Of a stretch of DNA of 17,203 nucleotides, positions 6,990 to 14,760 are shown piece by piece. A program made the translations under genes and the position numbers. Position 1 is the first letter of the stretch. Every line of letters begins with the position of its first letter. The notes under the pieces are model-generated. The model was not told the DNA's origin. It searched no databases and was given only the letters and a program-made list of their open reading frames with translations. Source of the stretch: an uncultured Eubacteriales bacterium (lineage in GTDB: Bacteria; Bacillota; Clostridia; Oscillospirales; Butyricicoccaceae); the NCBI GenBank assembly GCA_905199135.1, contig CAJKFC010000036.1, positions 1 to 17,203 on the forward strand, given 5' to 3'.

Positions 6990-8186
6990 CTATCTGTAAT
7001 ATTTATAGTATTTGACATAGTGGCTGAGGTGTGACCTTACGAGATATTTGAGCCTTTTGAGAGACAGGTCGCCCTTTAAAAACAGGGGGTTTTTGAGCTT
7101 TTTGTCCCTTACCAGAGCCTTTATCTCGGGTATATACTTTTTGTCCTTGACGAACATGTAGGCAACTGCGGTGGGTATTACACTCCACAGAGAGCGGTGG
7201 TCGGCGGTGAAATACTCGTGCTTTACGCCGTAAACATACTCGTCCACAAGGTATTTGGCGATGTTGGTGCCGCCGCCCGTGACATAGTAGTTGTTGCGTC
7301 CCTGACGGCAGTTTGCCTCGAATATCTTTATCTCGCCGTCGCGCTCGTCGTATTTCATGTCAAACTGGGCAAAGCCCACATAGCCTATCTCGTCCAAAAA
7401 GCTCCTTATCTTTTGGGAGAGCTCTTCGTCCTTGCAGGATATTATAAAAGATGTGTTGCCTATGCCGTGGGGGGTGTGCTCCTCCAAAAGGGGGTGACCC
7501 ATGGCGGTAAAGACGGTTTTGCCGTCCTTGCCCGAAAAGGTGGTCATGACTCTCATGTAGCTGTCGTCGCCGTCTATCATGTCCTGAAGAATGAGGGCGT
7601 CGGAGTACCCTGCCGTGTAGATGTCGTCTATGACAGAGAGAAGCTCTGCCATGTCCTTTATCTTATAGACCTTTTTCTGGGTGGCAAAGGGGTTGTGCCA
7701 GTAGTCGACGCCGTTTGACGGCTTGAGTATTATAGGGAAAGAAAATGGCAGAGATATGTCTTTTCCCATGTCTCTTGTGTATACAAATGTCTTGGGGTAC
7801 GGCAGACCGTGCTTTTCGCACATCTCGTAAAAATCCCTCTTGGTGATGAGCTTTTCCATGAGCTCTTTGGGGATATACGGCACTATGACATTTTCGGGAT
7901 ATTTTTCCCTGTTGGATATGATTCTCTCCACATAGTTGTCGCCGCAGCCCATGAGGATTATCTTTTTGTCGGAATGTTTTTGGGCAAAGGGCAGAAATGC
8001 CTTTAAAAAGCCCTCGTCCAGATCCATTTTTTCGTCGGTGATAAGGCGGCATATCCTGCTGTTTCCGCAGGGGCCCCTCGAGGTCTTGCAGAATACATTG
8101 GAGACTATGCCGTATTCCTCATAAAAGGCTCTCGCCACGCTGTATGTGTTTATGTCGTGGCCGAAAAGAGCTGTGATAAATTCCAT
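6990..8186 (-). CDS. ATP-grasp carboxylate-amine ligase (D-aspartate-ligase-like)
   Basis: This is 398 residues from the ATG at 8186. A GTG at 8195 overlapping the MurE-like stop would add three residues, but GAGGTGA sits at the right distance before the ATG, so I prefer the ATG. ATP-grasp signs are the phosphate/adenine-binding lysine in FPIILKPSNG (150-159), the hinge region ALILQDMIDGDDS (197-209), FAQFDMKYD (272-280), and the metal-binding FEANCRQGRNNY (289-300). The N-terminal 110 residues are a Rossmann-like pre-ATP-grasp domain with LMGCGDNY (78-85). Such enzymes join a carboxylate to an amine through an acyl-phosphate. The overall form resembles the 'carboxylate-amine ligase' group that includes enterococcal D-aspartate ligase, which loads a branch residue onto a stem-peptide lysine. 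In this operon, adding a branch amino acid is a reasonable inference, but the substrate cannot be read from sequence. Confidence 0.82.
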   Translation of the reverse strand: MEFITALFGHDINTYSVARAFYEEYGIVSNVFCKTSRGPCGNSRICRLITDEKMDLDEGFLKAFLPFAQKHSDKKIILMGCGDNYVERIISNREKYPENVIVPYIPKELMEKLITKRDFYEMCEKHGLPYPKTFVYTRDMGKDISLPFSFPIILKPSNGVDYWHNPFATQKKVYKIKDMAELLSVIDDIYTAGYSDALILQDMIDGDDSYMRVMTTFSGKDGKTVFTAMGHPLLEEHTPHGIGNTSFIISCKDEELSQKIRSFLDEIGYVGFAQFDMKYDERDGEIKIFEANCRQGRNNYYVTGGGTNIAKYLVDEYVYGVKHEYFTADHRSLWSVIPTAVAYMFVKDKKYIPEIKALVRDKKLKNPLFLKGDLSLKRLKYLVRSHLSHYVKYYKYYR

Positions 8187-8191
8187 ATTTC

Positions 8192-9703
8192 TCACCTCGT
8201 GTAAAGCTTTGCGCCCACCTTGTCATAAAGGGCGAGGAAAGCCTCTGCCAGCTCTACATCGCTGGCGCACTCCTCATATCTGCCCTTTATCTTCTGCCTT
8301 GTCTCCCTGCCCTTGGCTGTGAGCAGTATGACGGCGTTCCGGGAGCTTTCGAAAATAGCCCTTCTTATGGCCTCGGTGCGGTCGTCTATAAAATGAATCT
8401 CGTCGCAGTTTCTCTCGGCGTACCGGGCGATGTCCTCGGAAATATCCCTTACATTCTCATGGTCGGGGTCTTCCATGGTGAGGTATATCCTGTCGGCGTG
8501 GATTCCGGCAAGCATACCGAGATCTCGCCTTCTTGTAAAGGCTTTGCCCCCCGGGCAGCCGAACACGATGGACACCTCTCTGCCCTTGTACTGTTTTTCC
8601 ACAGAGTCAAAGAGAGCACCCATGCTGAGGTAGTTGTGGGCGTAGTCCACTATCACTATCTTTGCCATGTCTGCGCTGGCAAAGACCTCCATTCTGCCCT
8701 TGGCACGGGCATTTTTGAGACCTTTCTGAATATATTCCATGGGCACGCCGAGACGGCGGCATATGCCTATGGCGCAAAGGGCGTTGTCCACATTGAAAAC
8801 ACCCGGCATGGGCAGCTCGATGTGGTATCTCTCGCCGTTTTCGATGAGGTCAAAGGTCTGATTTACCCCTCCGCCCTTGATGTTTTCGGCGTATATGTCG
8901 GCTTTATCTGAAGATGAAAAGACGGTGTAGCCGTTTTCGCACTTTTCAGCCTCGGCCTTTACCCTTTCAAACATGTCGCACTGACCGTTTATGACGGCCG
9001 ACTTGCTGTGGGAGAATATTTTGAGCTTGGCGGTGAAATAGTCCTCAAGATCGCTGTGCTCTTTGGGGCTGATGTGGTCTTCCGAAATGTTGAGGAAGCC
9101 TGCGCACTCAAAGGTGAGACCTCTCACCCTGCCGTATTTGAGAGCCTGGCTGGAGCACTCCACGATGCAGTATTCCCTGCCGCTTTTTACAGTGTTGTAA
9201 AGGTTTCTGTGAAGGTCGAGACCCTCGGGGGTGGTGAGGTGAGACTCAAAGAAATCCACTCCGTCGTCGGTGTCGATGGACGAGATGAGGGAGGCCTTTT
9301 TGCCTGTGGTCTCCAAAAGCCAACAGTCCAAAATCGCCTTCAAATAACAGCTTGTGGTGGATTTTCCCTTTGTGCCCGTGACCGACACGAGCTTTAATTT
9401 ATTCTGGGGATAGTCGTAGTAAAAGGCGGCGGCAGCCGACATGGCGTTTAATGCGTCATTTACAAGAATACAGGGCAGCTCCACATTGTATTTTGTCTCG
9501 GAGATGTAGGCAACAGCGCCCTTTGATGCGGCGTCCTTGAGGTATTCCTCCTTAAAGCCTGCGCCCTTGCAGATAAAAAGGGTGTTTTCCTTTATATCGG
9601 CAGAGGTGTAGGAGATATAATCTATGTCTGCGTCATGGGAAGGACGCTCTGAAACAAGTCCTTCTTTTTCGAGGACATCGGCAAAATCAAAAAGCTTTTT
9701 CAT
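8192..9703 (-). CDS. murE: MurE-like UDP-MurNAc-tripeptide synthetase, lysine-type clade
   Basis: This encodes 503 residues; its ATG overlaps the FemX stop by four bases (ATGA) behind AAAGGAGA. It has all three Mur ligase domains: ISYTSADIKENTLFICKGAGF (29-50 region), P-loop TGTKGKST at 109-116, TTPE at 157-160, ECSSQAL at 182-188, NISEDH at 205-210, K226 at the carbamyl-lysine position, GVFNVDNA at 301-308, KGRMEVF at 335-341, DYAHN at 353-357 and KGRE at 464-467. From memory, the N-terminal text and spacing are closer to streptococcal L-lysine-adding MurE than to DAP-adding MurE. The residue that selects DAP is in DNPR; here the equivalent is EDPDHEN (411-417), related to the DDPN of lysine enzymes but not identical. 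The third residue of the stem-like product may thus be lysine or another diamino acid. It may be an accessory copy; the housekeeping gene is not in this window. Confidence 0.85.
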   Translation of the reverse strand: MKKLFDFADVLEKEGLVSERPSHDADIDYISYTSADIKENTLFICKGAGFKEEYLKDAASKGAVAYISETKYNVELPCILVNDALNAMSAAAAFYYDYPQNKLKLVSVTGTKGKSTTSCYLKAILDCWLLETTGKKASLISSIDTDDGVDFFESHLTTPEGLDLHRNLYNTVKSGREYCIVECSSQALKYGRVRGLTFECAGFLNISEDHISPKEHSDLEDYFTAKLKIFSHSKSAVINGQCDMFERVKAEAEKCENGYTVFSSSDKADIYAENIKGGGVNQTFDLIENGERYHIELPMPGVFNVDNALCAIGICRRLGVPMEYIQKGLKNARAKGRMEVFASADMAKIVIVDYAHNYLSMGALFDSVEKQYKGREVSIVFGCPGGKAFTRRRDLGMLAGIHADRIYLTMEDPDHENVRDISEDIARYAERNCDEIHFIDDRTEAIRRAIFESSRNAVILLTAKGRETRQKIKGRYEECASDVELAEAFLALYDKVGAKLYTR

Positions 9704-10755
9704 CTCTTGTCTCCTTTCAGGGCGACGAACAGGTTGTGTCTCACGGTTTTAAAGGTTTTCATGGCTCTTTCGGCGAGGAAATATGTGCCCTTGTCGTATA
9801 TGTCCTCAACCATGCCGATAAACTCGGTGTAGTCGCCGTTGAAGCCGACTTTAAAGCGGTAGAGACCTATCATGGGGTTGTCATCGGAGAGGTCGCCCGG
9901 AACACCGCGGAAGTCGTATATGCGGCATTTGTTTTCAAGGGCCCACTTTATCATGCTCCACTGGAGCTGATAGTTGGGCATGAGGTTTCTGTGCTCGTTG
10001 GCGCTGGCGCCGTAGAGATACCAGCACTTGTCGCCGTAGCATATGGCAATGGTGGCGGCGATGCACTTGTCCTCATGGTACGCCATAAAGAGCTTGGCCT
10101 TGTCCCCCATGTTGTCGAGAACGCTCTGATAGTATTCCAGAGTTCTCACGATAAAGCCGTCGCGCTTGCCGGTGACGGTGATGAGGTCGTGGAAAATCTT
10201 GGTGTCCTCTTTTGTCTTGCCCTCTCTGACTGTTACTCCCTTTCGGGCAGAAAGGCGTATGTTGTATCTCGTCTTGCTGTGGAAGGAGTTTAAAAGCTCC
10301 TCCTCGGTCTTGTTCTCTATGTTGAGCCTGAATACAAAGCGGGGCTGAAGTCCGCCGTAGTTTTCGGTGTTTCTCGTAACTGTGCAGCCGAGATCTTTGA
10401 GAATTTTTTCAAATTCCGTGTCCGATACCAATACATCGGGGTCTATTTTGAGGACATAGGCCTTGTAGCGCTTGGCTAAAATCTTGGCCTTGTCCAAAAG
10501 CTCCTTTATGGTCTCCCTGTCGTGGACATCGCACACAGGGCCTCTTGCGGCGTACATAATGGATTTTTTAAAGAAGGGCAGCTGCCTTATGAGAACAGTC
10601 ATGGCGCCCTTTATCTCGCCGTCTTTATCTGTCGAAATTATTATCTCCTGCGTCCAGTCGGGCTTTACCTTTGCCCATGCGCGGCTTTGCAGAAAATGTC
10701 CCTTGGGGTGGTTTTCCAAAAACTCGTCGGTCTTTTTGAGCATTTCCTCTGTCAT
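9700..10755 (-). CDS. FemX/FemAB-family peptidyltransferase using aminoacyl-tRNA
   Basis: This is 351 residues, starting at 10755 behind GGAGG, and is the first gene of the operon. It has the two-GNAT FemABX fold with no tRNA-synthetase-like coiled-coil insertion, as in FemX. Characteristic pieces are FLQSRAWAKVK (21-31), MYAARGPVCD (67-76), the basic FHSKTRYNIRLSARKGV (158-174), LMPNYQLQWSMIKWA (258-272), IYDFRGVPGD (279-288) and GLYRFKVGFNGDYTEFIG (297-314). These enzymes transfer an amino acid (Gly, Ala, Ser and others) from tRNA to the side-chain amine of the stem-peptide lysine or its equivalent, on UDP-MurNAc-pentapeptide or lipid II. Pairing with a lysine-type MurE-like ligase fits a branched stem. 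The amino acid used cannot be told. Its stop overlaps the start of the MurE-like gene. Confidence 0.9.
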   Translation of the reverse strand: MTEEMLKKTDEFLENHPKGHFLQSRAWAKVKPDWTQEIIISTDKDGEIKGAMTVLIRQLPFFKKSIMYAARGPVCDVHDRETIKELLDKAKILAKRYKAYVLKIDPDVLVSDTEFEKILKDLGCTVTRNTENYGGLQPRFVFRLNIENKTEEELLNSFHSKTRYNIRLSARKGVTVREGKTKEDTKIFHDLITVTGKRDGFIVRTLEYYQSVLDNMGDKAKLFMAYHEDKCIAATIAICYGDKCWYLYGASANEHRNLMPNYQLQWSMIKWALENKCRIYDFRGVPGDLSDDNPMIGLYRFKVGFNGDYTEFIGMVEDIYDKGTYFLAERAMKTFKTVRHNLFVALKGDKR

Positions 10756-10816
10756 TTATATTTCCTCCGCTGAAAAGTCTCTGTTTTCGGCATTTTTACT
10801 TTATTTATATCAAGGT

Positions 10817-10845
10817 ATTATACCATATTTTCCCCCTAAAGTCAA
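10817..10845 (-). promoter_or_regulatory. Sigma-A promoter of the FemX-to-methyltransferase operon
   Basis: On the minus strand TTGACT (10845-10840), a 17-base spacer and TATAAT (10822-10817) form a near-perfect promoter. Transcription should start near 10810, leaving about 55 bases before the FemX ATG. No other comparable promoter was seen between the seven genes, and every later junction is an overlap or a gap of 30 bases or less. Confidence 0.78.
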
Positions 10846-10943
10846 ACGGCTAACCTGTCGGAAAGGGTCGAAAAGGCGGAAAACTATTTGTTTTTCATAA
10901 TTGTGCAAAGAGCAGAAAATAAAGGCTCAAGTACAAAAACCAT

Positions 10944-10973
10944 TTGACAAAAACTATACATAAATGTTAAAAT
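10944..10973 (+). promoter_or_regulatory. Sigma-A promoter of the buk-ptb-iorAB operon
   Basis: A perfect TTGACA (10944-10949) is followed by an 18-base spacer and TAAAAT (10968-10973). The start is expected near 10980, giving a leader of about 20 bases. The two promoters in this 244-base gap diverge, with about 100 bases between their -35 boxes that could hold an operator, though no palindrome stands out there. Confidence 0.7.
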
Positions 10974-10999
10974 AGACAAAAAGGACAGGAGGACAAAAT

Positions 11000-12058
11000 T
11001 TGAGAGCTTTTATTATAAATCCGGGGGCGACATCTACCAAAATCGCCCTCTGGGACGAGGAAAAAGAGCTGTGGAGCGCAAAGGTGATCCATAAGCCCGA
11101 AGACCTCGCCAAGTTTCACACAGTGGCAGACCAGCTGCTCTACCGTATGTTTCTCATGGAGCACGAGCTGGAAAAGGCGGGGCTCATGCCCCTTGAAGCA
11201 GACTGCATAGTGGGCAGGGGCGGCCTTTTGAAAAGGCTCAAATCGGGCACATACAGAGTTGGCGAGCAGGTGCTTGAGGAGCTCTTAGAGGCAAAATACG
11301 GCGAACACGCCTCAAATCTCGGCATAATGATGGCAGATCAGCTGTCAAAAGAGTGCGGCAATATACCTGCATTTTTCACAAACCCCGTCTCGGTGGACGA
11401 GATGGACGATGTGGCAAGGGTGACAGGTTTTAAAGGCATGGAGAGAAAGAGCCTTTTCCACGCCCTCAATCAAAAGGCAGCGGCGGCAAAATATGCAGAA
11501 AAGATGGGCAAACCCTATGAGGAATGTACCCTTATTGTGGCTCACCTCGGGGGCGGAGTGTCTGTTGCCGCCCACAGAGACGGCAGAGTCATAGATGTAT
11601 ACAATGTCAAGGACGAGGGTGCTTTCGGCTTGGACCGCTGCGGCAGCCTGCCCGTCACCGACCTCATAGACCTCTGCTATGCCCACAAACATGAGAAGAG
11701 ACGGGTCAAAAAAGCCATAGGCACCGAGGGCGGCGTCATGTCCTATCTCGGCACCAACGACCTCATTGAGATAGAAAAGAGAATCGAAAACGGCGACAGC
11801 GAGGCCGCCCTCATCTTCGAGGCCATGGCCTATCAGCTGGCCAAGGATATGGGAGCCATGCACAGCGTCCTTTCGGGTAAGACCGAGGCTGTCGTGCTGA
11901 CTGGCGGCATGGCCAACAGCAAAAAACTTGTGGAGAGAATAGCCCATTACGCAGGCTACATCGCACCATTTGTGCTGTTCCCGGGGGAGTTTGAAATGGA
12001 GGCCATGGCGAAAAACGCCTTAAGGGCTCTCAAAAACGGCACAGCCATGGATTATTAG
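11000..12058 (+). CDS. buk: Butyrate kinase (or branched/aryl acyl kinase)
   Basis: This encodes 352 residues. The start is a TTG at 11000, seven bases after AGGAGG, giving MRAFIINPGATSTKIALWD. It belongs to the acetokinase/ASKHA family: phosphate-binding NPGATSTK at 7-14, VGRGGLL at 71-77, HASNLGI at 103-109, NPVSVDEMDDVARVTGF at 128-144, SLFHALNQKA at 151-160, HLGGGVSVAAHRDGR at 182-196 and GAFGLDRCGSLP at 207-218. The enzyme converts acyl-phosphate plus ADP to free acid plus ATP in the cytosol. Length and motifs fit butyrate kinase. The loop DEGAFGLDRCG differs from the GEGPFSPERSG form I associate with classical butyrate kinases; with iorAB downstream, the natural acyl group may be branched or aromatic. 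It is first in a four-gene operon; its stop overlaps the ptb ribosome site. Confidence 0.9.
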   Translation: MRAFIINPGATSTKIALWDEEKELWSAKVIHKPEDLAKFHTVADQLLYRMFLMEHELEKAGLMPLEADCIVGRGGLLKRLKSGTYRVGEQVLEELLEAKYGEHASNLGIMMADQLSKECGNIPAFFTNPVSVDEMDDVARVTGFKGMERKSLFHALNQKAAAAKYAEKMGKPYEECTLIVAHLGGGVSVAAHRDGRVIDVYNVKDEGAFGLDRCGSLPVTDLIDLCYAHKHEKRRVKKAIGTEGGVMSYLGTNDLIEIEKRIENGDSEAALIFEAMAYQLAKDMGAMHSVLSGKTEAVVLTGGMANSKKLVERIAHYAGYIAPFVLFPGEFEMEAMAKNALRALKNGTAMDY

Positions 12059-12067
12059 GAGGAAGTC

Positions 12068-12958
12068 ATGATAAAGCATTTGGAACAGCTTGTAAAACTT
12101 GCCAAAATGAAACCCCTTTCACGCCTTGCGGTGGCTCAGGCCGCCGACAAGGATGTGCTTTCGGCCATAGTCTACGCCAAAAATCAGGGTATAGCCGACG
12201 CACTTCTGGTGGGTGACGGCCGCAAGATAGCCACACTTCTGACCCTCATGGGTGAAAAGGCGGAAAATTATCAGATAATCGAGGCCGACACCGACGAAAA
12301 GTGCGCCTATGAGGCGGTGCGTCTCATAAGGGAAGGCAGAGCCGATATACTTATGAAGGGTCTTTTGTCCACCTCCACCCTCATGAGGGCGGTAGTCGAC
12401 AAGACCTACGGACTGAGGACAGGGGAGCTGATAAGCCACACCATGTTCTACGAAGTCCCCGCCTATGAAAAGCTGCTGTGCGTCACCGACGGCGGCATGA
12501 ACACCTTCCCCGACTTTGAGAAAAAGGAAAAGATACTTAAAAACGCCGTCAGGGTGTGCAAAAAACTGGGCTATGAGCGACCTGTCTGCGCCTGCGTGTG
12601 CGGAGCGGAAAATGTCGACCCCAAGATACAGTCCACATTGGACGCAAGGGATCTCTCCCTCTCCGAGGAGCTCAAAAAAGAGGGCGCCGTGGTATTCGGC
12701 CCCGTAGGTCTCGACCTTGCCGTAAGCCGCGAGGCATGCGCCCATAAGGGCTACTCGGCAGAAGGTGCAGGCAGCGCCGATATTCTTTTAGTTCCCACCT
12801 ATGAGGTGGGCAACGGCATAGGCAAGGCCATGACATATTTCGGCGGAGCCAAGTCGGCAGGCATAATCGTCGGCGCAAGAGTGCCGATAGTGCTTGTATC
12901 GAGGGCAGACAGCGCCGAAAGCAAGCTCTATTCCATCGCCCTTGCCGCGCTGGTGTAA
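12068..12958 (+). CDS. ptb: Phosphate butyryltransferase (phosphotransbutyrylase)
   Basis: This is 296 residues, starting at 12068 after AGGAGGAAGTC, nine bases downstream of buk. It belongs to the phosphotransacetylase/butyrylase family. Visible features are the N-terminal LSRLAVAQAADKDVLSAI, LMKGLLSTSTLMRAVVDK, HTMFYEVPAYEKLLCVTDGG, CGAENVDPKIQSTLDA, and the C-terminal ADILLVPTYEVGNGIGKAM followed by a glycine-rich GGAKSAGIIVGARVPIVL. The length is normal for Ptb. It exchanges CoA for phosphate on an acyl-CoA, making the acyl-phosphate that Buk uses to make ATP. Ptb enzymes are known to accept branched and other acyl groups, which matters because the next genes make acyl-CoA from 2-oxo acids. 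No terminator separates it from iorA 59 bases on. Confidence 0.92.
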   Translation: MIKHLEQLVKLAKMKPLSRLAVAQAADKDVLSAIVYAKNQGIADALLVGDGRKIATLLTLMGEKAENYQIIEADTDEKCAYEAVRLIREGRADILMKGLLSTSTLMRAVVDKTYGLRTGELISHTMFYEVPAYEKLLCVTDGGMNTFPDFEKKEKILKNAVRVCKKLGYERPVCACVCGAENVDPKIQSTLDARDLSLSEELKKEGAVVFGPVGLDLAVSREACAHKGYSAEGAGSADILLVPTYEVGNGIGKAMTYFGGAKSAGIIVGARVPIVLVSRADSAESKLYSIALAALV

Positions 12959-13017
12959 AGGCAGCGGCACAGGATTTAACCAATACATAAATCAGCAAAA
13001 AGAAAGGGAGAAAGCAT

Positions 13018-14760
13018 ATGAAAACACTTATGAGCGGCAACGAAGCCATCGCCAGAGGAGCCTATGAGGCAGGCGTGTCCTTCGGAGCCGCCTATCCCGG
13101 CACGCCGTCCACCGAGATTTTTGAAAATCTCCCCAGTTACGGCGTATACAGCCGATGGTCGCCCAACGAAAAGGTGGCATTTGAGGCGGCATACGGCGCC
13201 TCTATCGCAGGACTTCGCTCCATAACTGCCATGAAGCATGTCGGTCTCAATGTGGCGGCAGACCCCATGTTCACCTCGTCCTATCTCGGTGTAAACGGCG
13301 GCTTTGTCATAGTTACGGCCGACGACCCCGACCTCCATTCCTCACAGAACGAGCAGGACAACAGGCTCTATTCACGCCACGCCAAGCTGTGCCTTATCGA
13401 GCCTTCCGACAGCGGCGAATGTCTTGAATACATAAAGGAAGCCTATGAGATTTCCGAGCGCTTCGACATTCCCGTCCTTTTCAGGGTGACTACCAGAATA
13501 TGCCACTCCAAGAGCCTTGTGGAGACAGGCGAAAGACAGGAAGTTCCCCACAAAAAATACGAGAGAGACCTTATGAAATACGCCGCCACCCCCGCAAGGG
13601 CAAAGGTGCACCACAAAAGGCTTGAAGATCGCCTTACAGAGCTTGAAAAATACTCCGAGACCTCAAAGCTCAACCGCGAGGAGTGGAACGGCGGCGAAAT
13701 AGGCGTCATCACCGCCTCGGCGGCATATAATTACGCCCGAGAGGTCTTTGGGGAAAAGGCGTCCTACCTCAAACTGGGTCTCACCAATCCCCTGCCCAAA
13801 AATCTCATAAAGAGCTTTGCAGGGAAGGTCAAAAAGCTCTATGTCATCGAGGAGCTTGAGCCCTTTATGGAAGAGCAGATAAAGAGCTGGGGCATAGAGT
13901 GCGTCGGCAAGGAGCTTATCCCCAACATATACGAGCTCAATCCCGAGATAGTCCGCGAGGCTGTCACGGGCGAAAAGGGAGAATATCTGAAATCAGAGGT
14001 GGAAGTGGCCTCCCGTCCTCCCGTGCTGTGCGCAGGCTGCCCCCACAGAGGATTTTTCTATACCCTTTCCAAGCGTAAAAATACCGTCATCGCAGGCGAC
14101 ATAGGCTGTTATACTTTAGGCTCTGCCCCTCCACTTCTGGCGACAGACACCTGCATATGCATGGGCGCAGGCTTTTCGGCAGGCGCAGGCATGGCAAAGG
14201 CGTTTGAGCTCATGGGCGAGAAGAAAACCGTCTACGGCGTTGTGGGAGACAGCACATTTTTCCACAGCGGCATGACGGGAGCTCTCGAGATGATATACAA
14301 CGACACAAAGATAATCCCCTGCGTGCTGGACAACGGCATAACGGCCATGACAGGTCATCAGGACAACCCCGGCACGGGCTACGACCTCATGGGCGACTTT
14401 GCCCGTCAGGCAAAGATAGAGGATATACTGAGAGCCTTCGGCTTTGAAAACATAATCATCGTCGATCCAAATGATCTCAAAGCCATGGAAAAGGCCTTTG
14501 ACGAGGCCGAAAACAGCGAAAAGAGGTCGGCAATCATCACAAGGCGCCCCTGCCTGCTTTTAAAGAGGGTCAAGCACAGCACCGACACCTATAAGGTGGA
14601 CGCAGACAAGTGCAAAGCCTGCAAGATGTGTCTCAAGGCAGGCTGCCCTGCCATAAGCTTTGAAAACGGCAAGAGCGTCATAGATTCTTCCATGTGCAAG
14701 GGCTGCTCGGTGTGCGCACAGATATGCCCCTTCGGCGCCATTGAAAAGGAGGTAAAATAA
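13018..14760 (+). CDS. iorA: Indolepyruvate ferredoxin oxidoreductase, alpha subunit
   Basis: This encodes 580 residues starting at 13018 behind GGGAG. The N-terminal half is the pyrimidine-binding transketolase-like domain (SGNEAIARGAYEAGV, AAYPGTPSTEIFE, PNEKVAFEAAYGASI, ITAMKHVGLNVAADPMF, ADDPDLHSSQNEQDNR). The second half is the thiamine-diphosphate-binding domain (VLCAGCPHRG at 336-345, GDIGCYTLG at 360-368, GDSTFFHSGMTG at 410-421, LDNGITAMTGHQ at 437-448). The C-terminus holds eight Cys in two ferredoxin-type clusters (C532, C535, C538, C543; C560, C563, C566, C570), enough for two [4Fe-4S]. The enzyme oxidatively decarboxylates aryl-pyruvates (indolepyruvate, phenylpyruvate, hydroxyphenylpyruvate) to aryl-acetyl-CoA, reducing ferredoxin. 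It is complete, oxygen-sensitive by family and cytosolic. Its stop shares a base with the iorB start. Confidence 0.95.
   Translation: MKTLMSGNEAIARGAYEAGVSFGAAYPGTPSTEIFENLPSYGVYSRWSPNEKVAFEAAYGASIAGLRSITAMKHVGLNVAADPMFTSSYLGVNGGFVIVTADDPDLHSSQNEQDNRLYSRHAKLCLIEPSDSGECLEYIKEAYEISERFDIPVLFRVTTRICHSKSLVETGERQEVPHKKYERDLMKYAATPARAKVHHKRLEDRLTELEKYSETSKLNREEWNGGEIGVITASAAYNYAREVFGEKASYLKLGLTNPLPKNLIKSFAGKVKKLYVIEELEPFMEEQIKSWGIECVGKELIPNIYELNPEIVREAVTGEKGEYLKSEVEVASRPPVLCAGCPHRGFFYTLSKRKNTVIAGDIGCYTLGSAPPLLATDTCICMGAGFSAGAGMAKAFELMGEKKTVYGVVGDSTFFHSGMTGALEMIYNDTKIIPCVLDNGITAMTGHQDNPGTGYDLMGDFARQAKIEDILRAFGFENIIIVDPNDLKAMEKAFDEAENSEKRSAIITRRPCLLLKRVKHSTDTYKVDADKCKACKMCLKAGCPAISFENGKSVIDSSMCKGCSVCAQICPFGAIEKEVK

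Noticed and set aside
10856..10940. Riboswitch or T-box ahead of the divergent operons
   Set aside because: The predicted leaders are only about 20 and 55 bases long, with no terminator hairpin or conserved T-box sequence.
12119..12745. 208-residue antisense frame over ptb
   Set aside because: It is a codon-bias shadow of ptb with no ribosome site and no family features.
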